NCBI GenBank assembly: GCA_934725345.1
Contig: CAKVBG010000025.1
Span: 1 to 13,719, forward strand
DNA length: 13,719 nucleotides
Direction of reading: 5' to 3'
Source of the DNA: an uncultured Eubacteriales bacterium
GTDB taxonomy: Bacteria; Bacillota; Clostridia; Oscillospirales; Acutalibacteraceae
Notes under the pieces: generated by a model
The model's database searches: none
The model's input: the letters and a program-made list of their open reading frames with translations, nothing else
What the model was told of the DNA's origin: nothing
Part shown: positions 7,164 through 13,719 of the stretch, piece by piece
Position numbering within the stretch: the stretch's first letter is position 1
Layout of the letters: the number at the start of each line of letters is the position of its first letter
Translations under genes and position numbers: made by a program

Positions 7164-7194
7164 TGAATTTCTTCTCTCCTTAATTCACATACTA
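7164..7194 (+). promoter_or_regulatory. Sigma-G-like forespore promoter of spoVAE
   Basis: TGAATT (7164-7169), an 18-base spacer, and CATACTA (7188-7194). The -10 is an exact match to the CATnnTA pattern of sigma-G promoters, and the -35 differs from TGAATA at its last base. spoVA genes are known sigma-G targets in Bacillus. Transcription would start near 7201, giving a leader of about 54 bases. No comparable sigma-A promoter is seen on this strand. Confidence 0.6.
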
Positions 7195-7196
7195 GA

Positions 7197-7225
7197 ATTA
7201 TATCTCAAGTTCAAAAATATAACAA
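7197..7225 (-). promoter_or_regulatory. Sigma-A-like promoter of mtnN
   Basis: On the minus strand: TTGTTA (7225-7220, 4 of 6), a 17-base spacer, and a perfect TATAAT (7202-7197). The layout and hexamers are the same as those of the rsmA promoter. Transcription would start near 7190, inside the -10 element of the divergent spoVAE promoter, with a leader of about 55 bases before the GTG. Confidence 0.6.
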
Positions 7226-7254
7226 AATACCATACGAAAGGGAGTTGAATCCAC

Positions 7255-7611
7255 TTGGATTATTTAAAGGCTTTTTTAGTGGGCGGAATAATATGTATGT
7301 TGGCTCAAATACTTATCGATAAAACAAACATGACCCCTGCTAGAATTTTAGTGCTTCTAGTTGTAACAGGAGTTGTGCTTACAGCACTGGGGATATACGA
7401 ACCAATCGTCAAATTTGCAGGAGCGGGCGCAACAGTACCACTTTCAGGTTTTGGATATCTGATGGCAAACGGAGTCGTGGATGCAATACAAAAATATGGC
7501 ATCCTTGGAATTTTAACAGGCGGCCTTACAGCAGGCTCTGCTGGAATTTCAGCTGCTGTTTTTTGCGGTTACGTAGCGGCACTTTGCTCGAGGTCTCAAG
7601 ATAAATCCTAA
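7255..7611 (+). CDS. spoVAE: Stage V sporulation protein AE (SpoVAE)
   Basis: An 118-residue membrane protein of the SpoVA family. SpoVA proteins form the channel that moves calcium-dipicolinate into the forespore during sporulation and out at germination, in the inner spore membrane. The sequence is recognisable from its start (DYLKAFLVGGII), the LIDKTNMTPARILVL segment (20-34), the GAGATVPLSGFGY signature (56-68) and the GILTGGLTA motif (84-92). It is hydrophobic throughout, with helices near 5-21, 28-47 and 84-112. The start is TTG: AAAGGGAG (7237-7244) lies 10 bases upstream and an in-frame TGA at 7246-7248 blocks any longer form. It stands alone: mtnN and rpoC on either side are on the other strand, whereas spoVAE usually sits with spoVAC and spoVAD. 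A sigma-G-like promoter precedes it and a terminator follows. Confidence 0.92.
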   Translation: MDYLKAFLVGGIICMLAQILIDKTNMTPARILVLLVVTGVVLTALGIYEPIVKFAGAGATVPLSGFGYLMANGVVDAIQKYGILGILTGGLTAGSAGISAAVFCGYVAALCSRSQDKS

Positions 7612-7634
7612 TACTTCTGAAAACCCAAACTTGA

Positions 7635-7666
7635 GTGGCTTGCGAAATGGCTAAACGCGTAACCAC
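7635..7666. other. Imperfect hairpin in the spoVAE-rpoC gap
   Basis: GTGG, TT and GCG (7635-7644) can pair with CGC, AA and CCAC (7656-7666), with small bulges, around an 11-base loop. This GC-richer segment between spoVAE and the terminator has no coding potential I can see. It matches no RNA class I can recall. It could be an incidental part of the 3' untranslated region of either flanking gene. Confidence 0.25.
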
Positions 7667-7696
7667 CGCATGGCCGGACATTAATATACAGCAAAA

Positions 7697-7727
7697 CAAC
7701 CATACAAAACTGTATGGCTGCTTTTTT
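7697..7727 (+). terminator. Intrinsic terminator after spoVAE, possibly bidirectional
   Basis: CCATACA (7700-7706) pairs perfectly with TGTATGG (7711-7717) around an AAAC loop, and six T residues follow at 7722-7727 on the plus strand. Past one mismatch, CA/TG pairs can lengthen the stem. Read on the minus strand, the same stem is followed by TTGTTTT, so it could also end rpoBC transcripts. It is the only convincing intrinsic terminator in the window. Confidence 0.75.
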
Positions 7728-7737
7728 ATCTTTAAAA

Positions 7738-10700
7738 CTAGGTTGAGCTTAACATATCTCTAAGTTTAATTAGCTTGGCTTCTGGACTCAGTTCCCCGGG
7801 TTTAAGTTCATTGACCGCTCTTTCGATTCGTACATCACTATAGCGGCTAATACCCGTACCGGCTGGAAGCAATTTACCTATAATTACGTTCTCTTTAAGC
7901 CCAATTAGCGGATCTACCTTACCCTTGATAGCTGCATCCGTTAAAACTCTAGTGGTTTCTTGGAATGATGCCGCTGAAAGGAATGATTCCGTAGCAAGAG
8001 ATGCCTTCGTAATTCCCAGAAGTATTGGTGTACAGGTTGCTTCGCGTAATTCAGTTTCACCTAAATCTTGTCTGGAACGGATACTGTCATTTTCGCGCAT
8101 AAATTCACTTTTATCAACAAGAGAATTTTGAATAAGTTTAGTATCTCCGGAATCATCAACCCGAACTTTTCTCATCATTTGACGGACGATAACTTCAATG
8201 TGCTTATCGTTGATATCAACGCCCTGTAAGCGGTAAACACGCTGTACTTCTTGAATCAAGTAGGCCTCAACTGCTGCCGCACCTTTTATCGCTAAAACGT
8301 CATGAGGATTTACCGAACCTTCAGTAATCATATCTCCTGCTTCAATAAAGTCGCCTTCTTCAACACAGAGTCTAGAACCAAAAGGTACCAAATACGTACG
8401 CTCCGTGCCTGTTTCTCTATTGCGAACCATAACGTGTCTACTTTTCTTGATTTCCTCAAATCTAACGTCACCTGCAATTTCACTGATAATTGCCAAATGC
8501 TTAGGTTTACGTCCTTCGAAAAGCTCCTCAACCCTAGGCAAACCTTGAGTAATATCTTCTGTACTCGCAATACCGCCCGTGTGGAACGTTCTCATCGTGA
8601 GCTGGGTACCGGGTTCACCGATGGACTGGGCCGCAATAATACCAACTGCTTCTCCTACCGCTACAGGTAACCCGTTAGCAAGGTTTGCACCATAACATTT
8701 TTTGCAAACACCTTGTTTAGATTTACAGTTCAAGATAGAACGAATTTCGATTTTTTCCGTTCCCGACTTAACAATAATCTCTGCATCTTTGTCGTCCATG
8801 AGCTTATCTTTAGAGACTAAAACTTCACCGGTCTCAGCGTCAACAAAATCCTTACACAGATAGCGCCCGACGAGTCGTTCTTCGAATTTTTCGATACACT
8901 CTTTACCGTCTTTAATTTCAAAAACCATAATACCTTCTGTTGAACCGCAATCATCATCTCGGATAATAACGTCTTGAGAAACGTCAACTAAGCGGCGAGT
9001 AAGATATCCAGAGTCTGCTGTACGAAGCGCGGTATCTGATGAACCTTTTCTCGCACCACGTGAGGAAATAAAGTATTCAAGCACGTTTAACCCTTCACGA
9101 TAGTTAGCACGAATAGGAATTTCAATCGTAGCACCGGAAGCATTTGCAATAAGACCACGCATACCTGCAAGCTGTTTAATCTGGCTCATTGAACCACGGG
9201 CTCCGGAATCGGCCATCATGAAGATAGGATTGAATTTATCCAAATGGTTCTGAAGCGCATGAGAAACATCTTCTGTGGCTTGTTCCCAAATCTTGAGTGT
9301 ATGAGTTCTTCTCTCTTGGTCAGAAAACAAACCGCGTTTATATTGTCTTAAAATAGAGTCGATCTCAGCCTCTGCTTTAGCAACAATCTCTTTTTTCGCC
9401 GGAGGAATAACAGCATCTCCAACTGCAACCGTTATTGCTCCTTTAGTAGAATACTTAAATCCTAAAGCTTTTATATCATCAAGGACTTTAGAAGTCTTTT
9501 TAGTACCATGCAATTTTATGCAAGCATCCACTATCAATCCGAGTTGCTTTTTGCCTACTAAGAAGTTTATTTCTAAATCAGCAGCGTGCATTGGATTAGT
9601 TCTGTCTACGAATCCTAAATCTTGAGGGATAGAAGAGTTGAAGATTATGCGTCCAACCGTCGTGCTAATTATTTGAGTTACTCCCTCAGAAGATGTGTGC
9701 CGCACTTTTATTTTAGCATGGAGTTTTATATCGCGGGCGTCATAAGCCATTAACGCTTCATTGAAATCACGGAAAACTTTGCCTTCGCCGACTTCGCCTT
9801 CTTTTTCCATAGTAAGATAGTATGAACCTAAAACCATATCTTGAGAAGGAACAGTAACTGGTTTTCCGTCCGAAGGCTTCAGCAAATTGCCCGAAGAAAG
9901 CATTAAGAGCATTGCTTCAGCTTGAGCTTCCGCAGAAAGCGGAACGTGTACAGCCATCTGGTCACCGTCGAAGTCTGCGTTGTAAGCAGAACAAACCAAT
10001 GGGTGCAACTTAAGTGCACGGCCCTCAACCAAAACAGGTTCAAAAGCCTGGATACCTAATCTGTGAAGCGTTGGTGCACGGTTTAACAGCACCGGATGAT
10101 TTTTTATAACAATTTCCAAAGCATCCCAAACTTCAGGTTTACAGCGATCAACTGCTTTACGAGCAGCCTTAATATTGTTTACCGCGCCTACCTCAACAAG
10201 CCTCTTCATTACGAAAGGTTTAAAAAGCTCGAGTGCCATTTCTTTTGGCAATCCACACTGATATATCTTAAGCTCCGGTCCAACAACTATAACCGAACGT
10301 CCTGAGTAGTCAACACGTTTTCCCAAAAGGTTCTGTCTAAACCTACCGTGTTTACCTTTGAGCATCTCAGAAAGTGACTTCAAAGAACGATTATTTGGTC
10401 CCGTTACTGGCCTTCCGCGACGACCATTATCTATGAGTGCGTCCACTGATTCTTGAAGCATTCTTTTTTCATTTCTGATTATGATATCCGGAGCGCCAAG
10501 GTCCATAAGCCTTCTAAGACGATTGTTTCTGTTTATTACACGTCTGTATAGGTCGTTTAAATCAGAAGTTGCAAACCTTCCTCCGTCCAGCTGAACCATT
10601 GGTCTTAAATCGGGAGGAATAACCGGGATAACATCCAAAATCATCCATTCAGGACGGTTATTAGAACTTCTAAAGGATTCCACTGCCTCTAAACGCTTAA

Positions 10701-11319
10701 GAAGACGCAGTCTCTTCTGACCTACGGCTGTTTCTAAATCTTCTTTGAGCTCAGAGGAAAGTTTATCAAGGTCTATGTTCTGAAGCAATTTTTTAACAGC
10801 TTCAGCACCCATACCCGCTTCAAAGTCGTCCTCGTATTTTTCTTTCATTTCGCGATATTCTTTTTCGCTTAAAAACTGCTGATTAGCAAGCTCTTTAACA
10901 TTTCCCGCATCTATTACAACATAAGCAGAAAAGTATAGAACCTTTTCAAGCATTCTAGGAGAAATATCCAACAAAAGTCCCATGCGAGAAGGTATTCCTT
11001 TGAAATACCAAATGTGGGAAACAGGGGCAGCTAATTCGATATGCCCCATACGCTCTCTACGCACCTTGGATTTAGTAACCTCAACACCACATCTATCGCA
11101 AACTTTACCTTTATATCTTATTCTTTTGTATTTTCCGCAATGACACTCCCAGTCTTTTTGGGGCCCGAAAATACGTTCACAAAACAAACCGTCTGTTTCA
11201 GGTTTTAAAGTTCTATAGTTTATAGTTTCTGGCTTCTTGACTTCTCCATATGACCAACTGCGGATTTTGTCTGGAGAGGCAAGCCCTATTTTTATTGATT
11301 GAAAAATATTAAAATCCAT
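7738..11319 (-). CDS. rpoC: DNA-directed RNA polymerase subunit beta'
   Basis: Beta' subunit of RNA polymerase, holding the catalytic magnesium. The 1193 residues match other Firmicutes. Landmarks in order: N-terminal zinc site (C59, C61, C74, C77), the clamp and zipper region, DLYRRVINRNNRL (254-267), the lid and rudder region with LLGKRVDYSGRS (331-342), NRAPTLHRLGIQAF (413-426), and the absolutely conserved NADFDGD (447-453) with D449, D451 and D453 binding magnesium. Then come the second zinc site (C791, C865, C872, C875) and the trigger loop QLTMRTFHTGG (906-916), with the key His at 913 and no large insertion. The bridge helix (about 750-785) reads ISSRGARKGSSDTAL, unlike the common ISTHGARKGLADTAL. 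The ATG follows AAGGGG (11332-11327) at 7 bases. It lies 50 bases after rpoB, in the usual rpoBC operon order. Confidence 0.98.
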   Translation of the reverse strand: MDFNIFQSIKIGLASPDKIRSWSYGEVKKPETINYRTLKPETDGLFCERIFGPQKDWECHCGKYKRIRYKGKVCDRCGVEVTKSKVRRERMGHIELAAPVSHIWYFKGIPSRMGLLLDISPRMLEKVLYFSAYVVIDAGNVKELANQQFLSEKEYREMKEKYEDDFEAGMGAEAVKKLLQNIDLDKLSSELKEDLETAVGQKRLRLLKRLEAVESFRSSNNRPEWMILDVIPVIPPDLRPMVQLDGGRFATSDLNDLYRRVINRNNRLRRLMDLGAPDIIIRNEKRMLQESVDALIDNGRRGRPVTGPNNRSLKSLSEMLKGKHGRFRQNLLGKRVDYSGRSVIVVGPELKIYQCGLPKEMALELFKPFVMKRLVEVGAVNNIKAARKAVDRCKPEVWDALEIVIKNHPVLLNRAPTLHRLGIQAFEPVLVEGRALKLHPLVCSAYNADFDGDQMAVHVPLSAEAQAEAMLLMLSSGNLLKPSDGKPVTVPSQDMVLGSYYLTMEKEGEVGEGKVFRDFNEALMAYDARDIKLHAKIKVRHTSSEGVTQIISTTVGRIIFNSSIPQDLGFVDRTNPMHAADLEINFLVGKKQLGLIVDACIKLHGTKKTSKVLDDIKALGFKYSTKGAITVAVGDAVIPPAKKEIVAKAEAEIDSILRQYKRGLFSDQERRTHTLKIWEQATEDVSHALQNHLDKFNPIFMMADSGARGSMSQIKQLAGMRGLIANASGATIEIPIRANYREGLNVLEYFISSRGARKGSSDTALRTADSGYLTRRLVDVSQDVIIRDDDCGSTEGIMVFEIKDGKECIEKFEERLVGRYLCKDFVDAETGEVLVSKDKLMDDKDAEIIVKSGTEKIEIRSILNCKSKQGVCKKCYGANLANGLPVAVGEAVGIIAAQSIGEPGTQLTMRTFHTGGIASTEDITQGLPRVEELFEGRKPKHLAIISEIAGDVRFEEIKKSRHVMVRNRETGTERTYLVPFGSRLCVEEGDFIEAGDMITEGSVNPHDVLAIKGAAAVEAYLIQEVQRVYRLQGVDINDKHIEVIVRQMMRKVRVDDSGDTKLIQNSLVDKSEFMRENDSIRSRQDLGETELREATCTPILLGITKASLATESFLSAASFQETTRVLTDAAIKGKVDPLIGLKENVIIGKLLPAGTGISRYSDVRIERAVNELKPGELSPEAKLIKLRDMLSST

Positions 11320-11369
11320 ACTGCAACCCCTTAAGAATTATTATATTTAGGTAGCTCACCAAACAAGCT

Positions 11370-13719
11370 TTATTCTTCATCATCTTCGTCTTGGTAGTCT
11401 TTTTCGTCTTCCTCTTCTTCGTCCTCTTCTGGCTCTAAGCCCTCCAAGTCACTTTCTAAGAAGTCATCATCATCTTCGTAATCATCAAGACTCTGAATAT
11501 CATATCCTTTATCATCGTCTGTCATCACATCAGGACCGAGTATATCTTTGTTGATAGAAAGACCCATGTCTTCATCTTCATCAAAATCACGTTTTAAATC
11601 AAGTTCTTTACCTTCGGCATCCAAAACAGAAAGATCAAGACCGATAGATTGAAGCTCTTTAATCAATACCTTAAATGATTCTGGAATTCCTGGTTTGGGA
11701 ACGTTATGTCCCTTAACAATAGATTCGTAAGTTTTTACCCTTCCAACTACATCATCGGATTTAACAGTTAAAATTTCCTGTAACGTATAAGCTGCACCGT
11801 ATGCTTCCAAAGCCCAAACTTCCATCTCTCCGAACCTCTGTCCACCGAACTGAGCTTTACCTCCTAAAGGTTGCTGAGTGACTAGTGAATATGGTCCAGT
11901 AGAACGAGCATGGATTTTGTCGTCAACTAAGTGGTGAAGTTTAAGATAATACATATATCCCACAGTTACAGGGTTATCGAAATACTCTCCTGTACGGCCG
12001 TCCTTAAGCCAAACTTTACCGCTTTCATCGTACCCCGCTTGCCTCAAGCATTCAAAGATATCGCGTTCATGGGCACCGTCAAATACCGGAGTGGCAACCT
12101 TCCAACCTAAGGCTTTAGCTGCGTATCCTAAGTGAACTTCCAAAACCTGACCGATATTCATACGCGAAGGAACACCCAGCGGATTTAAAACTATATCAAG
12201 TGGAGTTCCGTCGGGCAAGAATGGCATATCTTCAACAGGTAAAATTCTAGAAACAACACCCTTGTTACCATGGCGTCCGGCCATTTTATCTCCTACTGAA
12301 ATTTTTCTCTTCTGAGCAATATAACAACGAACTTTCTTGTTTACACCTGGTTGAAGCTCATTTTTGCTATTTTCGCGAGTAAATATTTTTACATCAACCA
12401 CTATTCCATATTCACCATGCGGAACTCTTAAGGATGTATCTCTAACTTCTCTGGCTTTTTCACCGAAAATAGCCCTTAAAAGACGCTCCTCGGCCGTGAG
12501 CTCTGTTTCTCCTTTTGGAGTAACCTTACCCACTAAAATATCTCCTGCACGAACTTCCGCACCAATTCGGATAATTCCGTCTTCATCTAAGTCTTTTAGC
12601 AAATCTTCATTTACATTCGGAATATCACGTGTGATTTCTTCGGGCCCTAGTTTAGTATCTCTGGATTCCAATTCATACTCTTCTATGTGAATTGAAGTGT
12701 ACACGTCTTCACGAACTATTTTTTCACTTATCAAAACGGCGTCTTCGTAGTTGTAACCTTCCCAAGTCATGAAACCGATGAGTGCGTTTTTACCTAAACT
12801 GACTTCACCGTTGCACGTTGCAGGGCCATCAGCTAAAACATCTCCCGTTTTGAACACGTCACCCGGGGAAACAATCGGAACTTGATTGATACAAGTACTC
12901 TGGTTAGAACGAACAAACTTAGTTAAATCAAAACGTTCTCTACGGCCGTTATCGTATTTAACAATTATCTTGTCGGCACTGACACGCTCAACTATTCCAT
13001 CATTTTTAGCAACTATACAAACCCCTGAATCAACACCTGCTTGATATTCCATACCTGTTCCAACTATCGGAGCTTCTGATTTTAACAATGGTACGGCTTG
13101 CTTCTGCATGTTTGATCCCATCAAAGCACGGTTCGCGTCGTCGTTTTCAAGGAAAGGTATCATAGCAGTTGCAACTGAAACAACCATTTTCGGGGAAACG
13201 TCCATGAAATCAACTTTACTGCTCTCCGTTTCCAAGAACTGGTCCCTATATCTACAGTTTACTTTTGCATTAATAAATTTACCATTTTCATCTAATGGTT
13301 CACTTCCTTGAGCAACTATGAAGTCATCTTCTTCGTCAGCGGTTAAGTAAACAACATCAGAAGTAACCTTTCCCGTTGCTTTATCTACTTTTCTAAAGGG
13401 AGCTTCAATAAATCCGTACTCATCAACACGAGCAAATGTTGAAAGATAAGAAATCAAGCCTGTGTTAGCACCTTCCGGAGTTTCAATCGGACACATTCTT
13501 CCATAGTGGCTATAGTGAACGTCACGAACTTCAAATCCTGCACGATCCCTTGAAAGACCTCCAGGTCCTAAGGCAGAAAGCCTACGCTTATGCGTGAGCT
13601 CAGAAAGGGGGTTAGTTTGGTCCATGAACTGTGAAAGCGGCGATGAACCAAAAAACTCTTTTATGGCTGCCACTATCGGTCTGATATTAATAAGTGCATT
13701 TGGAGTTATAACTTCAAGA
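11370..13719 (-). CDS. rpoB: DNA-directed RNA polymerase subunit beta (5' end missing)
   Basis: Beta subunit of RNA polymerase, about 782 C-terminal residues; roughly 450 N-terminal residues lie beyond the right edge. A GTG at 13673 is not the start: the frame continues to the edge as LEVITPNALINIRPIV, a conserved internal segment. The rifampicin region (13649-13569) keeps the residues usually mutated in resistance (Q513, D516, H526, S531 in E. coli numbering), so the protein is predicted sensitive, but position 510 is Pro instead of Gln. The downstream segment reads EGANTGLI where EGPNIGLI is usual. Also visible are NYEDAVLISE, the GDKMAGRHGNKG lysines near the active site, and the closing MEVWALEAYGAAYTLQEILTVKSDD. 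The last 60 or so residues are very rich in Asp and Glu, a tail seen in various forms in Firmicutes. Confidence 0.98.
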   Translation of the reverse strand, partial: LEVITPNALINIRPIVAAIKEFFGSSPLSQFMDQTNPLSELTHKRRLSALGPGGLSRDRAGFEVRDVHYSHYGRMCPIETPEGANTGLISYLSTFARVDEYGFIEAPFRKVDKATGKVTSDVVYLTADEEDDFIVAQGSEPLDENGKFINAKVNCRYRDQFLETESSKVDFMDVSPKMVVSVATAMIPFLENDDANRALMGSNMQKQAVPLLKSEAPIVGTGMEYQAGVDSGVCIVAKNDGIVERVSADKIIVKYDNGRRERFDLTKFVRSNQSTCINQVPIVSPGDVFKTGDVLADGPATCNGEVSLGKNALIGFMTWEGYNYEDAVLISEKIVREDVYTSIHIEEYELESRDTKLGPEEITRDIPNVNEDLLKDLDEDGIIRIGAEVRAGDILVGKVTPKGETELTAEERLLRAIFGEKAREVRDTSLRVPHGEYGIVVDVKIFTRENSKNELQPGVNKKVRCYIAQKRKISVGDKMAGRHGNKGVVSRILPVEDMPFLPDGTPLDIVLNPLGVPSRMNIGQVLEVHLGYAAKALGWKVATPVFDGAHERDIFECLRQAGYDESGKVWLKDGRTGEYFDNPVTVGYMYYLKLHHLVDDKIHARSTGPYSLVTQQPLGGKAQFGGQRFGEMEVWALEAYGAAYTLQEILTVKSDDVVGRVKTYESIVKGHNVPKPGIPESFKVLIKELQSIGLDLSVLDAEGKELDLKRDFDEDEDMGLSINKDILGPDVMTDDDKGYDIQSLDDYEDDDDFLESDLEGLEPEEDEEEEDEKDYQDEDDEE

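Noticed and set aside
7612..7690. Cyclic di-GMP (GEMM) riboswitch in the spoVAE-rpoC gap
   Set aside because: Some short words look similar, but the conserved core is absent on both strands and no gene follows in the right orientation.
8302..8670. 122-codon open frame opposite rpoC
   Set aside because: It is antisense to highly conserved rpoC sequence, with no ribosome binding site or family resemblance.
13671..13673. GTG at 13673 as the start of rpoB
   Set aside because: The reading frame continues upstream to the window edge with conserved RpoB residues, so this is an internal Val codon.
1..13719. CRISPR arrays, insertion sequences, phage genes, tRNA or rRNA genes
   Set aside because: No regularly spaced repeats, transposase or phage-like frames, or tRNA-like cloverleaf sequences were seen; nearly all the DNA is taken by core genes.

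Overview
The window is chromosomal core DNA from a low-GC, spore-forming member of the Bacillota, most likely class Clostridia. The evidence is a SpoVAE sporulation protein, Firmicutes-type RpoB and RpoC without the large proteobacterial insertions, GGAGG-type ribosome binding sites throughout, and TTG or GTG starts on half of the genes whose starts are visible. I see no prophage, insertion sequence, CRISPR array, tRNA or rRNA.

Left part (1-3016, plus strand): a secreted, membrane-anchored protein with a cadherin-like beta-sandwich domain comes first. It is followed by a two-gene unit made of a cation diffusion facilitator with a Mn-type metal signature and the tRNA adenosine deaminase TadA. 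The transporter has its own sigma-A-like promoter. Its leader is unusual: a perfect 7-bp hairpin lies between a strong Shine-Dalgarno sequence and the TTG start.

Middle part (2988-7611): rsmA (minus strand) runs tail-to-tail into tadA with a 29-bp overlap, and is divergent from priA (plus). priA in turn runs tail-to-tail into mtnN (minus) with a 23-bp overlap. mtnN is divergent from a stand-alone spoVAE (plus), which has a close match to a forespore sigma-G promoter. These genes serve rRNA methylation, replication restart, recycling of S-adenosylmethionine by-products and spore dipicolinate uptake. They look like neighbours rather than one pathway.

Right part (7738-13719, minus strand): the 3' two-thirds of rpoB followed by complete rpoC, the two large RNA polymerase subunits. 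A hairpin terminator that could work in both directions separates rpoC from spoVAE. rpoB runs off the right edge.

I found no clearly new multi-gene system. The best leads are the folded or mini-cistron leader of the transporter gene, the orphan spoVAE under a sigma-G-like promoter, the unclassified N-terminal domain of the cadherin-like surface protein, and substitutions at usually conserved positions of the RNA polymerase bridge helix and rifampicin region.
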